A stretch of 6,033 nucleotides of DNA from an uncultured Clostridia bacterium (GTDB lineage Bacteria > Bacillota > Clostridia > TANB77 > CAG-508), in the NCBI GenBank assembly GCA_934167435.1, contig CAKPKZ010000100.1:1-6033 (forward strand). The letters run 5' to 3'. Every line of letters begins with the position of its first letter. The first letter of the stretch is position 1. Below the pieces are notes generated by a model. It was not told the DNA's origin. It did no database searches and was given only the letters and a program-made list of their open reading frames with translations. Both the position numbers and the translations under genes were made by a program. Shown piece after piece: positions 1 to 4,856 of this stretch.

Positions 1-1
1 A

Positions 2-755
2 TATATTAATAATGAAGAAAATGGAGCAGATAGTGCTGAACAAGAAATAGAAATATCAATAGAAAAACCAAAAATAAATGCAGAATGTACAGGACTTGAT
101 AAAATAACAGTAAATGTTGAAACGGAGTATTCTAATAATGGAAGTGTTATGTTTGAATATTATATAGATGACCAAAAGCAAGGTGATAAAACAGAAAACA
201 AATCATTTACATTTGAAAATCTTAAATTGCGGAAATCAATATACTATAAAAGTTAAAGTATATATAGGAAGTGCTTCTGTAGAAAGTGATCCTATAATTA
301 AAAAAATATTAATAGATGATTTGTATCCGGAAAGCGCTAGAACATACTTATTTAATAAAGGAAATGTATATGATGATTTAACAGGAGGATGGTCAGGTAA
401 TAATAATGATTATACTTCAATAACTAGTGAGAACATGAGCATTAATTCAATTAGTGGGAAGGCATATTTTCTATCAACTAATAAAAAAATAAATACAGAA
501 GGATTTACAAAATTAATTGTTGTAAGACAAAATTATAAATATCTTTCAAGTGATGGTTCATATCCTGCTCAAAATTATATAGGAATATCAGAAGAAAAAT
601 TCCAGTATTCAAATTTTCAAGTAAATGTAGCAGCAAAAGAAAATGCAATAGGAGAATTAGATTTAAGCGATAGCACTTTAAAAGATGGATATATTTATAT
701 AGAGGCTGCTAATACATATACAACAGATATTTTACAAGTATTCTTAGTAAAATAG
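2..755 (+). pseudogene. 5'-truncated, frameshifted Ig/FN3-type surface protein
   Basis: The gene enters from the left edge. Bases 2-253 are open in one frame and end at TAA 254-256; bases 168-752 are open in the next frame and end at TAG 753-755. Joined with a one-base skip near 221-230, they give about 250 residues. The first 95 or so resemble a fibronectin-III-like module: KITVNVETEY and FEYYIDD strands, then SFTFENLK | GNQYTIKVKVYI, where the last two pieces lie in different frames. The rest is a beta-rich C-terminal domain starting near ARTYLFNKGNVYDDLTGGW and ending QVFLVK, with no Cys beyond the junction. The ATG at 168 is not a credible start: TAG at 165-167 precedes it in frame and its first 20 codons are out of frame with the FN3-like strand. 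Composition and domain style match the next gene, so it is probably a related exported protein whose N-terminus lies outside the window. A sequencing or assembly error could equally explain the shift. Function is unknown. Confidence 0.75.
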
Positions 756-784
756 TAAATAGATAAAACAAATATAATATTACA

Positions 785-806
785 TTTTTCAAAAATTATT
801 GAAAAA
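785..806 (+). repeat. short AT-rich inverted repeat
   Basis: TTTTTCAA at 785-792 is mirrored by TTGAAAAA at 799-806 around a 6-nt loop. The stem is perfect but has one G:C pair, so it would be a poor intrinsic terminator. Its right arm contains the proposed -35 box of the next gene, so it could equally be a small operator, or chance in AT-rich DNA. Confidence 0.3.
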
Positions 807-826
807 ATAATATGTTATGCTAATAT
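799..826 (+). promoter_or_regulatory. putative sigma-A promoter of the pilin-like gene
   Basis: TTGAAA (799-804) is followed after 16 nt by TAATAT (821-826), preceded by TG at 818-819 as in an extended -10 element. An overlapping alternative -10, TATAAA at 824-829, would give a 19-nt spacer. Transcription would begin near 833, leaving a leader of about 40 nt. The Shine-Dalgarno stretch is AAGGAAGGG (859-867), 6 nt before ATG 874. AT-rich DNA makes chance matches common. Confidence 0.45.
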
Positions 827-873
827 AAAATTATAAGTAAAAAAAGAAAACTAATGAAAAGGAAGGGAAAAGA

Positions 874-2487
874 ATGAAAGTTAATTTAAAACAAGAGAAA
901 GGAATTACACTAATTGCATTAGTAATAACAATAGTAGTATTATTAATACTTGCAGGAGTAACAATAGCAATGTTAACAGGAGAAAATGGAATATTAGGAA
1001 AAGCAACAACAGCAAAAAATAAAAATGATGAAGCAATTGTAGAAGAGAAAATAAAATTATCAGTAATGTATGCCAGAATGAATACAAATGGAGATACAGA
1101 TATTAATCTAGGAGAATTAAAAAAAGAGCTAAATAAGAACTTTAATAATGATGTAGATATACAAGGAGAAGAGAATACTTTGCCATGGAGAGTAACAAAC
1201 AATGGATATATGTTTGAAATAACAGAAAATGGAGAAGTAAAAAAAGTAAATGGAATAGCATTAGATAAAAATTTAATAGAAGTATTACAAGGTTCTGAAT
1301 CACAAACTTTAAATGTAATATATGTAACTGAAGAGAGAGGGAATATTGTATGGGAAAGTTCTAATGCAAATGTTGTAACTGTTACTAATGGAAAATTAAC
1401 ATTTAAAGCTCCTGGAACAGCAACAATAACAGTAAAAATGGAAAACACAGAATACAGTGCAACATGTGAAATAAATGTATTTTTATCTGCAAAAAATGCT
1501 AACATAAGTATTCCAACAAATATAGAAATGAAAGAAGGAGAGACAAAAAAATTTGAAATTACATATAACAATTCTGAAGAAAATATTGAAAAAATAAAAT
1601 ATGAATATAATCCAGAAGGAATTTTAGAAATTAATAAAAATAATGAAATGAGTACAGTAACAAATTTAAGCCAAAATCAGACAGTAACAGTAACTGTTAA
1701 AGGTGTATTATCTGGGGAAAGTATTGGACAATGTATAGTAAATGTAGTAGTTGACAGTACTCCTCCAGTATTTGAGAAGATTGCATTAGTAGAAAATACT
1801 GAAAAAGAGGATGGATTTACTTTAGAGATAGAAGCAAAAGATGAAGATACGGGAGTAGAAAGGTTTGAGATATATAATTCAGAAGATGATAGTTTAATTA
1901 GTACAACAACAAATGTAAAAATAGAGGATGGAACATATAAAGCAACAATAAATATTACAGGATTAAAATTGGGAAAAAAATATAATGTATATGCCAAAGC
2001 TGTTGATAAAAAAGGGAATATTAGTGAAAAATCAGAAGTTATTTCAGCAGAAACAGTAAATCCTAACTTATTAGAATATCCAATATTAACATCTAATGGA
2101 ATAATGAATTGTAAAAATGAAACTGGATATTATTATGATAAAGATAGTGAATGTAAAGCGGCTGATGCATTAAAATTGCAAGCATATGATAAAGATGATA
2201 GAACATATTTTAAAGAAACTTCATTAGATACTTTTGATCAACGCCTTAATATTAATTCGGACATGTTAGGAAGAAATATAAAAATACTAACAGGACATGA
2301 TTATCAGAATTATGTATATATGAATGTTATATTTGTTAACAATAACGGAGATGAAGTTGCAGATCCTAATAATACCGATAAAGTTTATGATTCAGAACTT
2401 AATATTCAGATACCAATTGATTGTAAACAAATAATTTTTAGATTTCAAAAGAATGCATGGATTAATGAAATTTATATAACAGATTAA
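874..2487 (+). CDS. pilin-like N-terminus, multi-Ig-domain surface protein
   Basis: This 537-residue protein starts with a short basic leader and a type IV prepilin-like site, EKG10|ITLIA, followed by a hydrophobic helix (11-34) and a polar helical stretch to about 90. Position +5 of the mature protein is Ala15, not the usual Glu. Residues 125-203 read as a BIG2-like Ig module (VNGIALDKN..., IVWESSNANVVTVTNGKL, APGTATITVKM). Residues 207-294 look like a second Ig-like module and 296-395 an FN3-like module (STPPVFEKI ... TGLKLGKKYNVYAKAVDKKGN). The last 140 residues include AYDKDDRTYF and end in FRFQKNAWINEIYITD, faintly like a discoidin/galactose-binding fold. Expected place: anchored in the membrane or assembled as a pilus-like fibre, with the repeats outside. 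No pilus assembly gene is visible here. The start is supported by AAGGAAGGG 6 nt upstream. Ligand and role are unknown. Confidence 0.88.
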   Translation: MKVNLKQEKGITLIALVITIVVLLILAGVTIAMLTGENGILGKATTAKNKNDEAIVEEKIKLSVMYARMNTNGDTDINLGELKKELNKNFNNDVDIQGEENTLPWRVTNNGYMFEITENGEVKKVNGIALDKNLIEVLQGSESQTLNVIYVTEERGNIVWESSNANVVTVTNGKLTFKAPGTATITVKMENTEYSATCEINVFLSAKNANISIPTNIEMKEGETKKFEITYNNSEENIEKIKYEYNPEGILEINKNNEMSTVTNLSQNQTVTVTVKGVLSGESIGQCIVNVVVDSTPPVFEKIALVENTEKEDGFTLEIEAKDEDTGVERFEIYNSEDDSLISTTTNVKIEDGTYKATINITGLKLGKKYNVYAKAVDKKGNISEKSEVISAETVNPNLLEYPILTSNGIMNCKNETGYYYDKDSECKAADALKLQAYDKDDRTYFKETSLDTFDQRLNINSDMLGRNIKILTGHDYQNYVYMNVIFVNNNGDEVADPNNTDKVYDSELNIQIPIDCKQIIFRFQKNAWINEIYITD

Positions 2488-2542
2488 AGTTTTAAACGAT
2501 TACTTATTAGTGATAATTAATATTTAATTGTATAAAACAAAT

Positions 2543-2583
2543 AAAAATACACATACTTACCAAAGAGAGGTGTGTGTATTTTT
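2543..2583 (+). terminator. hairpin with T-tract, likely intrinsic terminator
   Basis: AAAAATACACATAC (2543-2556) pairs with GTGTGTGTATTTTT (2570-2583) in a 14-bp stem with one G-U pair and a 13-nt loop. The right arm ends in five T residues and the left begins with five A residues, so the element could work in both directions. It sits 55 nt after the surface-protein stop codon. The T-tract runs directly into the ATG of the small ORF at 2584, so it may also act as a leader structure for that ORF. Confidence 0.7.
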
Positions 2584-2706
2584 ATGGATAAAAAAGACAA
2601 CAACAGCGAATTTGTTCCAGAATACTTTATATGGACAACAATGGAAGAACAGAAAAAAACTGTAGAAAAGTTAGAAAAAATAACAAAAAAGAAAGAAAAT
2701 AAATAA
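2584..2706 (+). CDS. small Lys-rich hypothetical protein (40 aa)
   Basis: The ORF begins MDKKDNNSEFVPEYFIWTTM and continues as a charged, probably helical tail rich in Lys and Glu, ending KKKENK before TAA 2704-2706. I do not recognise it. The first 20 residues are not low-complexity (F, P, Y, W present), which favours a real gene. A Shine-Dalgarno-like AGAGAGG (2564-2570) lies 13 nt before the ATG, longer than usual, and the gap is filled by the right arm of the 2543-2583 hairpin. Folding would leave most of the SD in the loop. An in-frame GTG at 2572 would place the SD too close. Its promoter is unclear: TATAAA at 2531-2536 is a possible -10 without a good -35. It has no membrane segment or Cys. 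It may be a conserved small gene upstream of ctsR or a chance ORF. Confidence 0.5.
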   Translation: MDKKDNNSEFVPEYFIWTTMEEQKKTVEKLEKITKKKENK

Positions 2707-2767
2707 AAAAACAGAAGAAAATGAAATAAATTGCAAGAATATAAATAAAAAAGAGCAAAATTAAAAG

Positions 2768-2795
2768 TTGAATTAATAAAAAAACATATTATAAT
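2768..2795 (+). promoter_or_regulatory. sigma-A promoter of the ctsR operon
   Basis: TTGAAT (2768-2773), a 16-nt spacer and a consensus TATAAT (2790-2795) place the start of transcription near 2802-2803, immediately before the CtsR box. This arrangement is what one expects for a vegetative promoter held down by CtsR and released on heat or protein stress. The leader would be about 40 nt. Confidence 0.8.
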
Positions 2796-2803
2796 ATATT
2801 ATA

Positions 2804-2820
2804 GGTCAAAGAAAGTCAAA
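2804..2820 (+). promoter_or_regulatory. CtsR operator (heptad direct repeat)
   Basis: GGTCAAA (2804-2810), the spacer GAA, then AGTCAAA (2814-2820) match the known CtsR box RGTCAAANANRGTCAAA at every defined position. It begins 8 nt after the -10 element, so bound CtsR would cover the transcription start. A third, imperfect heptad AGTCAAT (2820-2826) overlaps the end of the second by one base. Confidence 0.93.
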
Positions 2821-2843
2821 GTCAATAAAAGGAGTGGATAAAA

Positions 2844-3287
2844 ATGAGAATGTCAGATGTAATAGAAGAATTTATTAAAGATTTATTTGATGATAGCGAA
2901 TTTATAGAAATACAAAGAAACGACTTAGCAGAGCAATTTCATTGTGTACCATCACAAATAAATTATGTTATATCGACAAGATTTAAACCATCTCAAGGTT
3001 ATTATGTAGAAAGCAGAAGAGGCGGTGGAGGAAGCATAAAAATTAAAAAAATAAATACAACAAAATCAGATTATATAATGCATATAATAAATAATATAGG
3101 AAAAAGCATAACAAGTAATGAAGTAGACATATTAATAAATGACTTCTTAACATACGACTTCGTAACTCCAAAAGAAGCAAAACTTTTAAAAGTAGCAACA
3201 AGCGACAATGTTTTAGCATTAACAAAAGATATAAAAGATGAAGTCAGAGCAAGAATTTTTAAAAATATGTTATTAAATTTAGAATAA
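2844..3287 (+). CDS. ctsR: CtsR, class III stress gene repressor
   Basis: The protein is a dimeric winged-helix repressor of clp genes; in known relatives it binds heptad repeats such as the one just upstream, so it should repress its own operon. At 147 residues it is slightly shorter than the Bacillus protein. The N-terminal DNA-binding half holds a helix-turn-helix around residues 24-47 (QRNDLAEQFHCVPSQINYVI, then STRF) and the wing SRRGGGGSIKI (57-67). Its tetraglycine loop is known as the heat-sensing element, and the Arg before it is conserved. The C-terminal half (about 75-147) is helical and corresponds to the dimerisation domain that contacts McsB in relatives. GGAG at 2831-2834 lies 9 nt before ATG 2844; the second Met (residue 3) would be further away. 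It is first in the operon, 16 nt before mcsA. Confidence 0.97.
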   Translation: MRMSDVIEEFIKDLFDDSEFIEIQRNDLAEQFHCVPSQINYVISTRFKPSQGYYVESRRGGGGSIKIKKINTTKSDYIMHIINNIGKSITSNEVDILINDFLTYDFVTPKEAKLLKVATSDNVLALTKDIKDEVRARIFKNMLLNLE

Positions 3288-3303
3288 AAAGGAGAGGATT
3301 ATT

Positions 3304-3858
3304 ATGATGTGTGATAATTGCGGAAAAAATGAAGCAACAGTAAGATATTCAGAAAATATTAATGGAAGGAAAAAAGAATTAAATCTATGTAGTCAATGTA
3401 GTCAAAAATTAGGAATTAATGAAATGAACTTCAACATGCCAATTGGAATATCAGATTTCTTCGGAGGATTTTTCGAAGATATGGTATCAAACGAATTTGC
3501 ACCACTACTAAACGAAGTAAAACAACTAAAATGTAATAATTGTGGATTTACATTTGAAGACATAGTAAACACAGGAAAATTTGGGTGCGGAAATTGTTAT
3601 GAAACATTTGAAAGCAAAATAGCTCCATTAATGAAAGAAATACAGGGAAGTACTAAACATGAAGGAAGATTAAATAAAAGCAAAATTAATAACAACATTA
3701 AAGTAGATACAAATAAAGACAATAGCAAAAATGAAAAAAAATTAAGTGAAATAGAAACATTAAAGGACGATTTAAAAAATGCAATAAAAGAAGAAAGGTA
3801 TGAAGATGCAGCTAAATTAAGAGACGAAATTGCCAAAAAAGAGAAAGGGTTGAAGTAA
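3304..3858 (+). CDS. mcsA: McsA, zinc-binding activator of the McsB kinase
   Basis: McsA is a cytoplasmic partner that in Bacillus and relatives binds and activates McsB. The 184 residues are the normal length. Two zinc-binding units are complete: CDNC (Cys3, Cys6) with CSQC (Cys29, Cys32), and CNNC (Cys77, Cys80) with CGNC (Cys95, Cys98). A linker with HEGR at 119-122 and an Asn/Lys-rich low-complexity stretch (123-146) follow. A C-terminal UVR-type helical hairpin (about 148-183, LKNAIKEERYEDAAKLRDEI) ends the protein. GGAG at 3291-3294 lies 9 nt before ATG 3304; a second ATG at 3307 is equally possible and would remove one Met. The stop is 1 nt before mcsB, implying coupled translation. 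All eight zinc ligands are present, so McsA looks functional although its partner kinase is divergent. Confidence 0.96.
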   Translation: MMCDNCGKNEATVRYSENINGRKKELNLCSQCSQKLGINEMNFNMPIGISDFFGGFFEDMVSNEFAPLLNEVKQLKCNNCGFTFEDIVNTGKFGCGNCYETFESKIAPLMKEIQGSTKHEGRLNKSKINNNIKVDTNKDNSKNEKKLSEIETLKDDLKNAIKEERYEDAAKLRDEIAKKEKGLK

Positions 3859-3859
3859 T

Positions 3860-4852
3860 ATGAATTGGTATTTACAAAGTGGTAAAGATTCAGATGTTGT
3901 TATAAGTTCAAAAATAAAATATTTTAGAAATATATCAGGATTTAAATTTAATTTAAAAGACAAACAAGAAATTCAATCTTTAAAAACGTTAATAAAAAAT
4001 AATATATATAACATAGGATATGAACTTAAATTTTTAGAATTAAGTAACATGGATGAAATAACCAAAAAAAGTCTAATAGAAAAAGGACTAATTACAAAAA
4101 AATTTGCATTAAGAAATAATGGATTAGGAGCAATTTTAATTAATGAAGATGAAAATATATGTATAATGATTAATGATGAAGACAACTTAAAAATACAGGT
4201 ATTCTCATCTGGTTATGATATTGTTAATACACTAAATTTAGCAATTGAAGTAGATAAAAAAATAGAAAAAATATTAGGATATCAAACAAATAACAAATAT
4301 GGATATTTAACAACAAATTTAAGTGATTGTGGGACAGGTTTACATGCATCAGCAATAATTCAATTAACAGGATTATTGCAAACAGGGAATATAAACAAAG
4401 TTATTTCAGCGGTTAATAGTTTGGGAATGAATATAATAAATATATATGGTGATATGTTTAAAATATATAATAAACAAACATTAGGAATAACAGAAAATGC
4501 CATAGTTAGAAATCTAAAAGTTATAATTGATAAACTTATAGAACAAGAAAGAGAAGCAAGAAAATTCTTAGCTAAAGACATTATAGATATAGAAGATAAA
4601 GTGTATAGAAGCTATGGAATATTACAAAATTGTAGAAAAATAAGTTTAGAAGAGACACAAAAGTTACTTTCAGACATTAAATTCGGAACAGATTTAGGCA
4701 TATTAAAGGAATTAACAGATTTAAAGGTTATGAAACTATACTTATACACAAAACCTGCAAATTTACAAAAGTATTTGGGAGAACAGTATGACAAAATAGA
4801 ACAAAACATTAAAAGAGCAGAGGTTATAAAAAATATTATGAAGGAGGCGTAA
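3860..4852 (+). CDS. mcsB: McsB-family protein arginine kinase, degenerate active site
   Basis: McsB normally phosphorylates arginines on CtsR and on damaged proteins, marking them for ClpC-ClpP. Family membership is clear from KDSDVVISS (9-17), GYLTT, CGTGLHAS (157-164), LIEQEREAR (226-234), EDKVYRSYGIL (245-255), LSDIKFGTDLGI (270-281) and its operon place. At 330 residues it is shorter than the roughly 350-360 usual. Against the family pattern, SSRIRxxRN is SSKIKYFRN, NEEDHxRIQ is NDEDNLKIQ, SCPTNVGTGLRAS is TNLSDCGTGLHAS, YGEGSxAxGNxxQISN is shortened to YGDMFKIYN, and RDxxRA near the C-terminus is QNIKRA. The second Glu of NEED (Glu107) is kept. The reading frame is intact and carries no stop. 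The start is 1 nt after mcsA, with AAAGGG (3844-3849) 10 nt upstream. I infer weak or absent kinase activity with a possible adaptor role. The comparison is from memory of the family, not a computed alignment. Confidence 0.92.
   Translation: MNWYLQSGKDSDVVISSKIKYFRNISGFKFNLKDKQEIQSLKTLIKNNIYNIGYELKFLELSNMDEITKKSLIEKGLITKKFALRNNGLGAILINEDENICIMINDEDNLKIQVFSSGYDIVNTLNLAIEVDKKIEKILGYQTNNKYGYLTTNLSDCGTGLHASAIIQLTGLLQTGNINKVISAVNSLGMNIINIYGDMFKIYNKQTLGITENAIVRNLKVIIDKLIEQEREARKFLAKDIIDIEDKVYRSYGILQNCRKISLEETQKLLSDIKFGTDLGILKELTDLKVMKLYLYTKPANLQKYLGEQYDKIEQNIKRAEVIKNIMKEA
4841..4847 (+). promoter_or_regulatory. clpC ribosome binding site inside the mcsB 3' end
   Basis: AAGGAGG spans the last sense codons of mcsB and sits 9 nt before the clpC ATG at 4857. 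It is the strongest Shine-Dalgarno of the operon. It decides the start: the other ATG, 4852-4854, runs into TGA after two codons. Confidence 0.85.
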
Positions 4853-4856
4853 TGAT

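Noticed and set aside
168..755. A complete 195-residue gene starting at ATG 168
   Set aside because: An in-frame TAG lies directly before the ATG, there is no Shine-Dalgarno, and the first 20 codons disagree with the FN3-like strand seen in the neighbouring frame. The true frame enters from upstream through a frameshift.
854..877. Seven-codon upstream ORF (MKRKGKE) whose TGA overlaps the ATG at 874
   Set aside because: It is formed by the purine-rich Shine-Dalgarno region itself and has no ribosome binding site of its own; probably chance.
831..1571. Long open frame on the minus strand opposite the pilin-like gene
   Set aside because: It is the antisense of a well-supported gene, yields a Phe/Ser/Ile-rich hydrophobic product typical of reversed AT-rich codons, and has no ribosome binding site or homology that I recognise. 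The other minus-strand frames in the window were rejected for the same reason.
2515..2529. Palindrome AATTAA-TAT-TTAATT after the pilin-like gene
   Set aside because: It contains only A and T, is too weak for a terminator, and is of a kind expected by chance here.
2507..2536. Promoter for the small ORF (TTAGTG ... TATAAA)
   Set aside because: The -10 is acceptable but the -35 matches only two of six positions, and such matches are frequent in this AT-rich spacer.
3911..4807. Calling mcsB a pseudogene
   Set aside because: The frame is full, start and stop fit the operon spacing, and the fold motifs outside the active site are conserved, so loss of catalysis does not mean loss of the gene.
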